DNA from: Warburgia ugandensis
Taxonomy: Eukaryota > Streptophyta > Magnoliopsida > Canellales > Canellaceae
DNA length: 64,000 nt
Reading direction: 5' to 3'
NCBI GenBank assembly: GCA_035236585.1
Contig: CP141127.1
Location: forward strand, 66,569,495 to 66,633,494
Positions within the stretch are counted from its first letter, which is position 1. Each line of letters opens with the position of its first letter. The notes under the pieces are model-generated. The model was not told the DNA's origin. It did no database searches and saw only the letters and a list, made by a program, of their open reading frames with translations. A program made the translations under genes and the position numbers. Of this stretch, positions 35,610 through 48,659 are shown piece by piece.

Positions 35610-36113
35610 TTAAATTAGACCTTTAATTAAATTTACTATACAGGAATCATCTAGGTCAAGATGTTGATGATCAGAAGTAAAAACATTGCGTTTGACTTTC
35701 ATTTTTCCAAAGGATAATTTCTTCACAACATTTCTGTAGTTGATGGTGTTAGACATAGTTAGAAATGGATGTACAAGAATTATCAGGATCTGACTACCAG
35801 GGTCTAAGCTAAGATAGGTATCTAGGATAATGAAATCTATAGGAAAATAAAACTGGTCCACTTATATTAAACATACCTCAACCATACCACATGGAATCTT
35901 CACTATTCTATCTGCTAACTACAAGATGATATGGGTTGGTTTAAGGTCACTAAGCCCTACTTGCTGATAGATAGAAAATGGCATCAGATATACACTAGCT
36001 CTTAAATCAAGTAGTGCCCTATCAATGACGTGGTTTCCTATAACACAAGAGATGGTAGGACAACCTAGATCTCTAAACTTAGGAAGGGTCTGGTGTTGAA
36101 TTAAAAACCTCAC
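35610..36113 (-). pseudogene. RE-4 Athila-type aspartic protease
   Basis: Two open pieces on the minus strand. The first (35919-36113) has QTLPKFRDLGCPTISCVIG then LLDLRASVYLMPFSIYQQVG; the catalytic D-L-G-A-S of Athila proteases reads DLRAS. The second (35610-35861) has QFYFPIDFIILDT and SQILIILVHPFL then KKLSFG, the C-terminal half. It would process the polyprotein; the Gly to Arg change in the active loop should inactivate it. Confidence 0.88.
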
Positions 36114-36868
36114 CTACTTAGTGAGAACGGCTTTCTTTTGCACATTAAGCTTATGCTTTTGCCTGCAGAGCTCTATAAGAAACTTGACATAAGGAGAAAT
36201 GTCTTTAATTGCATTGAGTAATGGGATATCTATGTGAATATTCTTAAACACATCCATTATCTAATGGAAACTGGTTCCTTTATTAGCCCTATTCAAAAAC
36301 TTAGTGAATGGGGCTTTGACCACATAAGGTGCATCCACTATAGGCTCAGATGGAGTAGGAGATTTCTATTATTTTTCTTTCTCCTATGTTTTAGCTGGTT
36401 CATTCTCCTCTATAGTTTCCATAGTTTTCCCTACTTTATTATCAATATGATAGCCACTCTTAAGTCGTAATAAACACTGCTTGCTCATGGGGTCATTGGT
36501 TATGTGAACTAGACCCTATTTTAAAAAGTCCCTTAAGGTTTGGAATTAGCTGTCTAGGAAAATATCCCTTTCCTCTCTCATTCAACACAGTTGACAATTG
36601 GCTCATTTGCATTTCTAATTTCACAATAGCTTGGGAATTGACAATTGATCTCTATCTACTCTATTTTTTTTTATTGTGTATGACCTTATTAATCTCCTCT
36701 TATTTCTAAGAAGCAACTTTATAGTGTCCTCAACTAATGTTTTCTTTGGTTGTTGAGGAAGTTAAAAACCTAGTGGCTACAAGTGAACTGAAGCTTTAGG
36801 AAAGGTTTGTGCATGGTTTCATAGATGGACCTCCTTGGTAATTATTCTTAGACCATGACAAGTTAGGA
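36114..36868 (-). pseudogene. RE-4 gag, C-terminal part
   Basis: The minus strand reads PNLSWSKNNYQGGP at the right edge, then VKLEMQMSQLSTVLNERGKG, matching the Athila gag tail before the protease. Stops occur. It is cut at 36868 by solo LTR-2 and continues at 39511. Confidence 0.8.
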
Positions 36869-39510
36869 TGCTGACAAGTGTTCAATTTTGTATAAAAAGT
36901 ACTCAATTAGTAGCACATGTGTTATAATTTATAGTGTTAAATTGGGGTTTTTGGCTAGAACTTTGTAACACATGCATTTCTAACCCAATAATTCAAAATT
37001 TTGACATTTTGCAGGTTCAGGAACTAATCCAGAGTATGTATGTGAATGATCATAATTTTTTAGAATTTAATTAGGATTTTTCTTCTTTTGTAGGTGTTGA
37101 GAAGGTAGTCCAATGGCCTAGCTTGATCGAGATAAGAACTGAGGCTATTCATTAGGTTTCCTAGTCTAATTTGAAAACCTAAGCAAACTAAAACTCAAAA
37201 GGTCATCAATCTAACGTGTGATGAAGGTTCAAAACTATCCTAGGACGAGTAAAGAAGCAATTGCAGAAACAAAAGATGACTAAAAATGGACCTAAGCCCA
37301 AGCCATGCATTTCCACCACCTTTGCATGGGAGCCATTGAAGCCACTTAAGCCACCAAGGAATGAGCCATCAAACCAAGGATAAGTGCCACATGGAAACAC
37401 ACCATTACAGCATCAATTTAAGCAACTATTTTATGTTAAAAGTGCTATTTTTAAGGGATTTTTTAGATATAATTGTAAAATGTAAGATGAGCATGCATTA
37501 AGGGACCCATCAAGAGAAAAAAATCCACTTTCCTAACCCATTTCCCATACCTAATCCACCATTCATTCTAGTGTTCCATGTTTTTGAGTCAAGGAAGGAG
37601 CCATCATCCAAGAGGAGGATGCCCCCTTGCTTATTTGGAAAAATTAAGTGGTTTCCTAATTAGGAAACCCTAAATCTAAGTCCATTCAAACATGTAAAAA
37701 CCCTAGGTTTTCTTCCAAATTTTCCTCTTTATTTTTTCATTACCACTCTTCCCACCAACCAATCACTATTCAATAAGGATGGTGGAGAGACACTTTCCTT
37801 CCATGGAAAATAATGCCTCCTACCCTTCCAAAATTAGTAGCCAGCAAGCCCATGCTTACTCATCATTTATGTCATCATTATGACATCATTCCTACCTAAA
37901 TTTCCTCCTCCAAAATTCTTTCTAGCCTTCCTCATTCAACACCCTAACCTTAGAGTGACTTTTCTCATGGATTCACCCTTTCCTAAGTTAGGAACCCACT
38001 CATCTATATATAGCCCATGGTTCATATAGATTTTCCAAGTAGAGGTGGGTGAGACACCTTGAAACATAACTTGCTTTAATGATTTGTTACTGCTAGACTT
38101 TACAATTTCTTTGGTGCTTTTCTTCCTTTGAGTTTCTAGTTATTATCTTGGTTAGTTACTCTCTAAATCAGGTTAGTAGTTAACTTGTTTTAAATTAGTT
38201 TCATTGCTCTAAGCTTTCTTTGTTTTGTTCGTTAGATTATATGCAACTTTCTAACCTTCAATCCCCCTCCTTTCTTACTTCAATTATTTAGTTTTTATTT
38301 ATTAGTCAACCAAGATTTAAGTTAGTTATTATATAATAGTGATAGCCCAGAGAATAGTTAACTTAGAACTTGGAAATTCCCTCTTGAATTTAACATTTTT
38401 TCCTTGTTCACCACTTTAGTTTAGGTCCATTTTCCCTTAGCTAGTTCAACCTTTTAAACTTCCTTTCTCTCAAATTCCTTCCTAGGTTTTCTTTGCATAT
38501 CATTATAATTCAGATTGGGAGCTTTATATTGAAGTCTTGTTGTATTTTAGATAGAGTTTTGCAAGCTTGAATAGTGTGCAATTTCCAAATTTTGTAGATA
38601 GTTTTATGCACATAATTTTAGTGCAATTTGAAAGTTAATCAATAAAGTTTTGTGGAAATTCTTGTAATGAAATTTTTCTTGCATAAAATCACTTTAGATA
38701 TGGGTTATTTTCTTGCATAAAATTTATGGTTTCAATTACTACCTTATGCTTGATTTGTTTGATGTTTCTAAGTACTTAAAATCTGGAATTTTTCTCCCCT
38801 CAAATTTGTGCTTTGTTTCCAACTATCTAGACACTTTATTTGCTCAAAGCCTTAGGAACCAATTTACCTTTTTGTGTTGTTTATTATATCTATTAATTAT
38901 TTTTTATGGTAGTTCACTTTAGATTCATTAATTCTAGTCACTTTTGCACCCTAGAACCATGCATACAATCCATGGATCATGCGCATGGTACTAGGTCACT
39001 TTTCTTTTTGGTTTTTGCTTAGTTGAGTTGCATAATTTAGATTTAAAAATAGTTAATTCATTGAATTCATTTTAGTTTAGGTTTAGAAGGTTTCCTATTT
39101 GAATTTTAGAAAGTTTCATTTTAGGAAGTTTTAGTTTAGGAAAATGTTAGATTAGGAAAGTTTCCTTTTTAGTAGTTTCCTTAAGTTAAGTTGCTGAATT
39201 TCATTGATTCTAATTAGCATTATTTTCCTTCAATTTCTAGCATGTTAGTTAGGTAAAATTCCATTTTAATTTCTTAGATTTAATTTAGAAAGTTTTGTTT
39301 TTTAATTTAAGTTTCTAATTCCAAGCATTTTTCCTTCTTAGTTTTTTAATTTCACAGCGTAATCACATCTCTATATCTTTGGCTGAAGTTCATTGATCTA
39401 AATAGAACCCAATCCATTGCAAATCTATGAGATTCAAAGTGGTATCAACCTCACTTGCGTACATATACTACAATTAATTTGTGCACTTGTGAGTAATTTT
39501 AAAGCTAAAC
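36869..39510 (+). mobile_element. Solo LTR-2, Athila-type, reversed inside RE-4 gag
   Basis: 2642 bp starting TGCTGACAAGTGTTC (RE-4 LTR start is TGTTATAAGTGTTC) and ending AAAGCTAAAC (RE-4 LTR: AAAGCTACAC). Flanks TAGGA (36864-36868) and TAGAA (39511-39515) differ at one base. Removal restores the gag phrase NPGWSR...PNLSW on the minus strand. It contains a TATA sequence at 38005. No internal region, so it is a solo LTR of a relative of RE-4. Frames at 37206-37400 and 38713-38922 are not genes. Confidence 0.88.
38005..38012 (+). promoter_or_regulatory. TATA box candidate of solo LTR-2
   Basis: TATATATA followed by GCCC, about 1.1 kb into the LTR. LTR-7 has the same motif in the equivalent place (60788), which supports it. 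Confidence 0.5.
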
Positions 39511-40500
39511 TAGAAGCCTGGACCATCCTGGATTACAGGTCTCAGAATATGGATTTTTGCTAAGATTGTGATATGCATTTAGAGAATTCACTTGTTCCAA
39601 AAGATGTTCATAGTATACACTATTAGATGGACAAGTTGGGGTTAAATGTGTCAGGCTAGAATAAACCTCCTATGGAAGTTTCATGGATTCTTGGGAAGCC
39701 ATGAAGGCATCCAGTTTGGCAATCATTGTCTGAAACATATTTCCCACCTTCTCCATTCTTTCATCCAAGGAGTTGAGCTTATATGACATATTTGAGTTCA
39801 CTCCTATTTCATGTGACCCTCCTTTCTTTTATGGATGGGTATGTCTCTCTCTCTCCTATTGGAATAGTCCAAGTTTCAAAAAATTTCTAGGCCTCTATTT
39901 CATTTTTCAACATGAGGGCCCCTCCATTAGCTGCACCTACCATTTGTCTATTTTGAGGTGTTAGTGCCTTATAGAAGTACTAAACTTGCTTCCATTTTTC
40001 AAATCCATGGTGGAGACACTTTTTCATCAATTCATTCCATCTTTCCCAACATTCATAATATTGGTTATCATCTTTTTTCTAAAAATTAATTATCTCACTA
40101 AGAAGGTCATTAGTCTTATGGGCTGAAAATAACTTGTTCAAGAACTTTTCAAACAATTGGTTACAAATGGAACCAACCTTTAAAAAATTAAGACATGATT
40201 TGGACTTATATTTCAATGGGAAAGGGAACAACCTAAGTCTAATAGAATCATCTGAGACATTTTAGAATCTAAATGTAGCACAATATCAAGGAATTCCTTA
40301 ATACGTAGTTATGAATCCTCTCTCTCTCTCTCTCTCTCTCTCTTGACCATTAAATGTTGGGAGTAACTGTATAACTCGTTTAAGTTCAAAGTGGTTCGCA
40401 TTGGTGGTGGCAAGGTGATGCATGATGGGGTATTTAAATGGAATGGTGCAAGGAAATCTCTTATGGCCTTGTGCTCGATTATAGCTTGTAGGTCTGCCAT
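39511..40500 (-). pseudogene. RE-4 Athila-type gag, N-terminal part
   Basis: It begins with MADLQAIIEHKAIRDFLAPF (40441-40500), then TPSCITLPPP, the usual Athila gag opening. Further on come YYECWERWNELMKKCLHHGF (around 40020-40090), FYKALTPQNRQMV and, at the left, CNPGWSR. Gag builds the particle. Frameshifts and stops interrupt it, and a CT microsatellite at 40318-40343 inserts alternating Arg-Glu codons. Confidence 0.88.
40318..40343. repeat. CT microsatellite (13 units) in RE-4 gag
   Basis: A pure run of CT on the plus strand inside the gag frame; on the minus strand it would read as repeated Arg-Glu. Confidence 0.95.
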
Positions 40501-41655
40501 GGGGTTAGGAATTTGATTTCTTACACTTAGCCTATGGGTACATTCAACCTTAGGATTTAATGGTACTAACTCAGTGTTCTAAGGTCAAGGACCTTGCATG
40601 CACTCTAAGAAAAACCTATCTAAATGATGTAACCTAACTCAAAATGTGACTCCTAACTTTATATGATGCACAATCAAACAATCCCTAATGGTTCACTAAG
40701 GAGCTAGTTTGATAATTTTTGTTAATTGTAGGGTGGTAGCTTTTAGACCTAGATCTAGACAATAACTTTTATCTAGGTTCAACTACTGCTTACCAGTTTG
40801 GTTCTGCTCTAAATTGGTTAATACAATTCTCATGGTAAATCATTTGGTCACTATAATCACGATACTCAGAAGCCATTGGAGTGGCAATAGATCTCCTCTT
40901 CCTACAAGCTCGAAACCTTAAGTTTCTTACCACTTCTTTTAAATTAAGATTCAAGGGTTGGGATCATGAACATATAAGTAATTGATTTGATTACCTAGGT
41001 GAGCCAATCATCTGGTAATGAAATGTAGTCCTTATCTTATGAGGGTTCCTGTGGGCCCTTACTATAAATATGATTCATCCACCATAAAGTAGTAAACGTG
41101 CAATGCAATACAAGGAAAGAAAACTAATGCCTACATATATGATATTTAACAAAGTCTTTGTTAAATAGGTGCAAGCTAATGTAAAAACCCAAAATAAGAT
41201 GCAACAAGTATAATGACTGGCCCTGAACTATATGAATTACACTACCATGCCAAGGCAAACTATTCTAAATGCAACTAGATTATGAAAATAAAAGAGAGTG
41301 CTTCTAGTCGATTTCTAATGAAGATCTAGTGTGGGCCACCATACCCCGCACTTGACTAGTAATATCACAACCCATTTAAAATGATATAAAGTTGCCAATT
41401 ACCATGGGGTCTCACCACAAGTTCACTCAAAAACCTAATATGAGAAAGCAAAGAAATCCTAATTAAGTTGATGAAGCTTTGGCCCACAAGATCGTTGCCT
41501 CTCCTTTTGCCAAGTTCTCCTAACAAAAACAAAGAAACATGGTCAATTTGTGAGAAATTAGAAAAATGTGAAAAAAAATCCTACTCTAATGCAATCTAAA
41601 ACTATAACTAAAGATAAAAAATCTAAATAAATATCCAACCACGAATCCATTGCAC
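40501..41655 (-). other. RE-4 leader between PBS and gag
   Basis: 1.15 kb without coding signature, as expected of the untranslated leader of an Athila element. Nothing else recognised. Confidence 0.6.
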
Positions 41656-41673
41656 TTCCTCAAAATGACACCA
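41656..41673 (-). other. RE-4 primer-binding site, decayed tRNA-Asp type
   Basis: The minus strand reads TGGTGTCATTTTGAGGAA. Athila elements typically use a tRNA-Asp PBS, TGGCGCCGTTGCCGGGGA. 11 of 18 bases agree and five of the seven differences are C to T or G to A. It is placed about 10 bases from the LTR end. Confidence 0.6.
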
Positions 41674-41682
41674 AAAACTTAG

Positions 41683-41822
41683 TGTAGCTTTAAAAATACC
41701 CACAAGTGCATCAATCAAAGTAGTATTTGCAAATGAGAGAGCCGATCCCACATGGAATCTTACTAAATTTTTAATTGATTAGATCTTATTTAAATCATTT
41801 ATCTTTATCCAAAGAGAGATGG
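41683..41822 (-). repeat. RE-4 5' LTR, terminal 140 bp only
   Basis: TGTAGCTTTAAAAATACCCA aligns with the reverse complement of the solo LTR-2 end. It is cut at 41823 by the start of the RE-5 LTR; the remainder was not found to the right. Confidence 0.75.
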
Positions 41823-44800
41823 TGTGATGACTTGGGTTTTTCAACACTTTTTAATAAACCTTGTCGAAAGGTAGGGCCCCAATTTTTAAAAACCAAAATA
41901 GTTAGAAATAATTTCAATTAATTTCATTTTAAGAAAACCTCGAGTGTCAACCATTGACTCAAAACTCAAATAAATTTTTTATTTTTCAAGTAACATTTTT
42001 AAAATAAGTTACAACTCGAGGATTCATCCAGTCAACAGCCACATTTCCAACATCAATATAATCAAGTCCAATGAGATGGATATACATATACAGTCCATGT
42101 GGAATTTAAAACATACCTCAAAATGAGATATCTCGATCACTATTCATCTAGCTCCTCGTTAGTCTTATCTTTCTCTCAATATCTGAGGCATTGCAACAAT
42201 AACGCAATGTCTCAATAAGCAATGCTAGGTAGGGACATAGACATTTAATGTAATAACAAATAAAATATAAAAAAGCAAAATCAAATAACAATGTTGATAT
42301 AAGTGTAGGTCATAATATCCAAGGAACATAAGTATCATAAACAATGCCAATATAGTCTTAAGACGTCATGTGCGATAAAACATGAGTCTCATGGATGTAA
42401 AACATGATAATCTCATTAATGTAAAACATGATATGATCCAATCTTGATGAGCATAAAATAAACAAGCAGGGCACCCCAAAGTACGTGGGTCCCACGAGTA
42501 TCCCATATACTCGTACAACATATCATGAGTACTCATATCAATCCTCTAAGTGTCGTCACACCCAAGCATACAATAACATCTCCATGCTCATCATGCAAAC
42601 ATACATAACAAGTGTATGGATAATCATGCTGCAATGGCAACTACTCTAGGGTCTCAACCACCACTTCTCCCTATCGATACCATAATGGTAGATTTAATGT
42701 CCGTTCCCATGGGAAGGCCCAGACCGGTAGTGTGGACTACCCATGTTACGAAACCCCTACCAAAAGCCATCTATGAGAAGGTGTTTATCACATCATAAAT
42801 TTAGAGGGTGGGAGGCTGGCCCTACTCTCTCCTAGCATGACATCCACCCAATGAGAGCACCCATCATAAATCACAAAACATGATAATCGCGTATCTCATA
42901 AAACCAAGAGCACTCCTGGCCCACAATCCCCAAGGCACACCCTTCATCTCGGGATTTGCCTCTCAAGGGACTAACCACCAAGCCTCCACCACTAATTGTA
43001 TGAAAAGCCACCAATCTCAATGATGTAATAGATAAAGAAAGAGATTTAGTAATCATACATAAGATACAATGTATCAATACCATAAAATAATCGATCATAA
43101 AAAACCCATTCAATGCACTACTGAAATCTCATATCTAACCACCACATAAAACTTTGAAATTCATAAATCTTTGAAATAAATAAACATGTGACAATCAACC
43201 GCAATCAATCATGATGATATGATGATGCAAGATTTAGAAAACAAGATGCAACATTAAATGTCGTCACCTACCTCAATGTAAGATAACCCAATCGGGCATG
43301 TAATCCTCTTAGCTCTCACACTCTTATGTACATGTCAGTATCACGGTACTATTTCATGTTAATTATTTTCCTCAACAAAAATCTATTATAATTTTTCTCT
43401 CAAGTTGTGTCCATTTATGCATCCTTTTATATAGTGATCCTCTTGATCTAGCTTTTGATCTAGGTCAATGGTCTAGATCGTCTGATTTTTCCTTTATTAA
43501 TCAACTTCCATAACATTTAATACCAATTTACCTCATCTAATTGTCAATTGGAGTTATAGTCTACCAATTTAATGTTTCCTAATTCTAAAAGATTGAATTT
43601 ATTCCATCTCAATGGAATCTATAGTGATCCAACTGTTGGATCGTTCTTTAAGACTTTCATTTATGATTAGATCATTAATATCAACTTTAATTATTATTAA
43701 TCAATTCTATCTCATGTTCATCTGCTCACTTTAGTGTGTATCTACAGTTTACACCTTGATCCGACGGTCAAATCATCCTTAGATCAACAAGTTTACAAGA
43801 TCTGGTTAGATCAAAGGTCCAGATCAATTCTAAGATGAATACTTATAATCTATTCCTTATATTCATCAATTCATCCTTTAAATCATCCAATTATTCAAGT
43901 TCTAAGGCTTGATCATCCTCTGATTGGCCTGATTTAAGTAATTGGGTACATTTTCTTTGATTTGATCAATTAAATATGCTTAGATCAAGGTTTAGAGGTT
44001 AAATTCACATTCATGTCATCGAGACAATTCCAACAGATCTTTTAGATCGAAGATCGGGCTTCTGTAGCCTCTAGAATCTCAAAAAAACCATTTCAGATCA
44101 AAATTCAAATCTTTTTCATAGTTTACATTGGTTTGCACCAGCGGAGTAGTTTACACCAATTTATACCGACGTCCCTAGGACACACCAATTCTAGAATGCA
44201 CTACATACATCCTAGTCACTGGGATACTCCCGCATGCATTTTGGTTTCTAGGACACTGGGTGTTTTGGTCGTCCATGACAATACGCGACAGCATCCCTGC
44301 ACGCTCGTGGGAGTGCTAGAGCGCTCACACTCACTATCTCTGCTTGAGCATTTTGGTAGGCGTCTTGCATACATCGTCCATTAGGGACGATGAACCCAAG
44401 TCGTCCAACTTGTTTTGGCTTGATTGGAGCCCCAGATGCTCTGATTTTTTATCTGTTTTTGCCGTTTCTAGGGTTTTTGGGTCTAAAGATCACATTGGAT
44501 GGCTTAAATCTATCATCTAAGCTATACTCAATGTGGGTCTATCCATGAACCATGGTTTTGATTTCTTAGGCCTTGCAATGGCCGTTGAGACCAGATCCAG
44601 CCCAGATCTGTGAGGGAAAAGTTGGGAAATAAGCAAAAGAGAAGGATAGAGGATTTAGCTTACTTGATTAGAGCCGAAGAAGGGAGATGGCGGTCCTCTA
44701 GTGCATGCAAAATTTGGTCTAAGTTTGGTGGAGAACAAAGCAAAAATGGCACAATCCTAGGGATTTTTTTTCATTGGGAATGAAGAGGAAACCTGCTTTT

Positions 44801-45219
44801 GTAGTTTGAGATCCAATTTCCTCGCAAGGAAATAGGATCACTACCTTCCTCCATTAGAGCTAGAATGGGAATGGAAAGGGAACATGCTTTTGTAGTTGTA
44901 GATCCGATTAATTGGTAGGAAAAGGTAGATCACTGCATCTCTCCTCCTGCTACGGGTTATGGATGGAAAGGGAGTGCCATTATCAAAATGATCCCCTCTA
45001 ATTCGTATCCCTGCCTAATTATCAAAATACCCTTGTAACTTAAAATGTTCATATCTCTTTCATCCGAACTCCATTTTTTATGTTCTTTATACTATTCAAT
45101 TCCTATTGACATTTACTTTCTAAATTTAGTAGTTTCAAAACCAAATTCTATTCATAGAAATTTTAATTTAATTAATTCATTTTATTACTAATTTAAGGTT
45201 AAAATTTGAGGATATTACA
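41823..45219 (-). repeat. RE-5 3' LTR, 3397 bp
   Basis: The plus strand starts TGTGATGACTTGGG and ends GGATATTACA; a PPT follows on the minus strand. It contains the hairpin (42183-42214) and the shared U3 box (45046-45090). Insertion truncated the RE-4 5' LTR. The matching right-hand LTR of RE-5 is not visible. Reading frames at 42616-42798, 42871-43113 and 44133-44384 have no known domains. Confidence 0.85.
42183..42214 (-). other. Conserved LTR hairpin, copy in RE-5
   Basis: CTGAGGCATTGC (42183-42194) and GCAATGTCTCA (42204-42214) pair with a single mismatch. The element-sense upstream text TAGCATTGCTTAT corresponds to that in solo LTR-1. Confidence 0.7.
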
Positions 45220-45256
45220 TCCTTCCCACCTTATAAAAATTTTGTTCTCAAAATTT
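45220..45256 (-). other. RE-5 pre-PPT stem-loop and polypurine tract
   Basis: In element sense, AAATTTTG, loop AGAA, CAAAATTT (45237-45256) and then the purine-rich GGTGGGAAGGA next to the LTR. Both CG dinucleotides of the RE-2 stem are changed and the arms still pair. Confidence 0.75.
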
Positions 45257-45400
45257 CAGTAAATGCCTCAACGTAAATAGCTCTGGGTGGGTCCTCCTCA
45301 TCTCATCTTCTATCTCTCATGTGACTTCTTACAGTGAGTAATGTTTCCAAAGAACCTTGGCTAATGGAATAGCCTTAGTCCTCAACTCCTAGACTTTATT
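45257..45400 (-). pseudogene. RE-5 chromodomain remnant
   Basis: On the minus strand, RTKAIPLAKVLWKHYSL followed, after a stop, by EVT, a second stop and EIEDEMRRTHPELFT. This is the C-terminal chromodomain of Tekay/Del chromoviruses, which in the family steers integration to heterochromatin. The aromatic W of KVLWKHYS is kept. A frameshift separates it from the sequence before. Confidence 0.85.
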
Positions 45401-45915
45401 ATCTAGGGTATGTACAGATCTCTCCTCAATGTCATATCAAGCTGCAACATCCTTGGAATCTGCTCAAGTATGTGAGATGGTTTTGATATATACTTCCTCC
45501 GAACAATTCTTGAGTCGTCCCCATATCACAATATATGGTTAAGGTGACAATAACTCTAAATCAACATCAATAAGTGATTCCACAACATGTCATACCCTCT
45601 TATCTCAAACCATCATATAACTCGATGCATATCAATCATCTCTTTATATAATTAGAACAACTCATGACCACATATGACAAAAATAGTACACAGCAAGCTC
45701 CCATCTAGGAGTTTAGTTATTTGTGTCCCATTTAACATTGATAAAATCACCATATCGAAAAAAAATCAAGTCATCTCAGCTCATAAGTAGGCAAATCTAT
45801 GTCGAATTTATTATAGAGCACCTCAGATACTCCATAGTCAATCATTTACCAAATCAAAACTAGAGCATATAGCTCACCAACGTGAATTCATATTTTAGTC
45901 AAAACCACAACATAT
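45401..45915 (-). other. RE-5 internal sequence, degraded
   Basis: Decayed sequence upstream of the chromodomain, cut at 45915 by RE-6 (ATATC duplicated). Only RKYISKPSHILEQ-type text near 45450-45500, resembling the stretch before a chromodomain, is readable. Confidence 0.5.
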
Positions 45916-48622
45916 CTGTGATGACCTGGGTTTTCCCATGCATTTTTAAATGCAATATCTAATTCCTAAGGCAGGATGCATCCCTATTTGAAAACCATTC
46001 TATAAAAACAATGCAATGCAGCGAAAAGTCTTTTGTTTTAAACTCATTTTGAAAACCCCTAGTGTCATTTGCTTTCACAACAACCAAAGTAGTTATTAAA
46101 AATTTTAGAAATCATAAATGTCTTCCCAGGTCTATCCAGTCACAACTCACACCCCAACTATAAATAAATACAAATACATGTCCAAAGGGTAGAGTGTTTA
46201 CTTACATGTATATTTGTCTCTTTTTGATTTACTTGCTCGTAGCACTAATATTTCCTGAGGCGTCTTCTACTCATGAGTGGAGCTGTCCTAAAAAATGATA
46301 TATTTGGGTGAGTATACACTATACTCAGTAGGAGTCTATCACTACTAGTTTTACAATGCATGCTATGTTTTAAAACATATGCTCTTTAAACCATGTGCAT
46401 GTTTGAACACTGATGTTCAATATTGATATTAAAAGCCATTGTCAAAATAGAATACTGATGACTTAAAGAATCGCATAATCCAAGTCGAAAGTAACATAGA
46501 TATCATGAAAATATACTATGATATGCATAAGATACTCATTTGAATCCAACTCATGGATCTATGGTCGACCATACTCATGTCATACCATATGCAATGCAAG
46601 TAAATCCTCAAAAACATGGGGCACACTATGCCCACGACCTCATCTCTGTGTGGTCCCCGGGTACCTAGGGACTCTCGGTCATAGCCTCCACGGGGCATAT
46701 GACACTTCAACCGGGTGCTGTGACACTAGTGGTAGTCCTCGTTACCACTCAGCAATCAAAGTAAGGACAATCCTTTTTGGTGTGGTACCCTTTCCACTTA
46801 TAGTGGTAGAGGCTAGGAGGCCACCCCAACCCTCTCGGCATAGCGCCCACGAGCTTACTAGCCCAAAAGAATCTAAAGATAAAGCCAAAGCTCAATCATC
46901 GCAAATCATGCAATTTATCCAATCCGTTGCAAAACATGCATGCAATGCATAAAATCTGCTCATTCTAGTATCGCATTCAAAGTCATAACCCTGCTTAGAA
47001 GCCTGCCAGCCTAGAAGCTTGTTAGCTCTCTCTGGCCCGCCCTCATCGGCCAAGGCTACACTTTTCAAACCATGTCTATGCATGTATCATGCAGACAAGA
47101 ATCCTTTTTCAATACATGTCTATGCATGTAACACATGTCTTGGCAATATATGCGCAATGTATTTTTCATATGCATGCTAAGTTCATTTATGAAATCAATT
47201 CATGCTAAATAGGTCATGTGCATAAGGATGTAACATAAGTTTATATGATATACGCATAAAGACAGGAAAAGCAACCATGACTCAAAACATGTATTCTCAA
47301 AGCATCATGGGTTCTTTTTAAAAGTCTAGTAGCGATAGAACACCTACCTTGATTGTCGTCACTTAGCTCATGTCCCTCTTGCAGACGGGTCTTAAAGTAC
47401 CTTTATGGCTCCTGTATATCATTTAAACATGAAAATTTGGATTTTTAGTGGTACAACGTCATGGAAAAGCCAACTTTTGTCTATGCGAGCCCTACGCCCA
47501 CAGTTCTTGGGATGTGCGTGTGCCCTGGTAGACTAGGACTCGCACCCATACGTCATGCGCACCAGAAGGCCACTCCAGGGACTGCGTTCGCATGCCGCAT
47601 GCATGCCCGAGCGACGCGCTATGATGCGCATACTGGAGGGCGTCACGCAGACTTGTCTTTGGCTTAGGCGGTGCACGTCAGCTCCCGGGGCGCTAGTTTG
47701 TCTGGGTCAAAACTGGGACTGCTCCCGCATGCGGCGTGCACGCGAGAGGACCTCCCCAGGGAGCGTGCTACACCTGGCATCCTTGGGTTGTCTTCTTCGA
47801 TGGGTTATCAGACCCTTCAGGAATCCAGCATTTTCAGGCTGGAAAAACGACCAGATCCGGCACGGATCCGGCCTGAGGAAGGAAAAACAAAGAGAGGGGA
47901 AAGAGGGCTTACCTTGGGCAGCCTAAGGAGCACCCATCGCCGGTGGTGTGGCTCCCCCGTTTCATCTGCCTAATTCCCGGGTCGCCCGAAAACACGTGAA
48001 GGGGAAAACCATTGTTCGGTGCTTCCATGGGAAAATAGGGAAGAGAGGAGAGGGAAGAGGCCAACCCAAAGGAAAGGCCTGGCCCTTGCTAGAATCTACA
48101 TGAAAAATTGAAGGAGAGTTTTTGGGTTTTTTCCAGAAACCCCAGCCCCAAATAGCTGGGAAAACGTGATTCGGAGAGGAGGGAATAGGGCTTTTTATAG
48201 TGGGTGAAAGGCAGTGCTGCCAATGGCGATGCCGCCATCTATTGCCACCCTTCAGAGGCAGTGGTGGAAGCCTCTAGAAAAATAGGGAGAGAGGGCTGGA
48301 GAAGGAAGAAGATGAGGGGTGCCATTATCAAAACTGTACCCTGCGATTTTTGTCCTTTTTCGTTTTTAAATACAAATTACAAAATTGCCCCTAATCTTTA
48401 AACGGCCGTAACTTCTTCATACGAACTCCGTTTTCGGCATTCTTTGAGGCGTTGGATTCCATTTTTCGAGTAGAATCTAATGGTACCAAGTTTTCTTAAA
48501 AATTCCTTCATTTAATATTTTAAATAAAGTAAAACATTTAACACGATTCATTTTCTATAAAATGTCCAATTCATTTTTGTTAAATGGATGCAAAAATAGC
48601 GTAAATTGTTCGGGGCATTACA
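45916..48622 (-). repeat. RE-6 3' LTR, 2707 bp
   Basis: TGTGATGACCTGGG to GGGGCATTACA on the plus strand. Contains the U3 box (48403-48446), TATA box (48191-48199) and GC-rich block (47460-47980). A stretch at 46998-47062 (CCCGCCCTCATCGGCCAAGG) is absent from RE-3 LTRs but present in the TRIM-like remnant at 7195-7275. Frames at 46518-46952 and 47461-47973 are not genes. Confidence 0.92.
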
Positions 48623-48659
48623 TTATTACCCCCTTAAAAGAATTTCATCCTTGAAATTC
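48623..48659 (-). other. RE-6 pre-PPT stem-loop and polypurine tract
   Basis: In element sense GAATTTCA, loop AGGA, TGAAATTC (48640-48659), then TTTTAAGGGGGTAATAA. The stem pair that is C-G in RE-2 and RE-3 is changed on both sides here. Confidence 0.8.

Noticed and set aside
47461..48401. Reading frames in the GC-rich part of the RE-6 LTR
   Set aside because: Same GC-rich block as RE-3, opposite strand; not conserved as protein between the two RE-6 LTRs.
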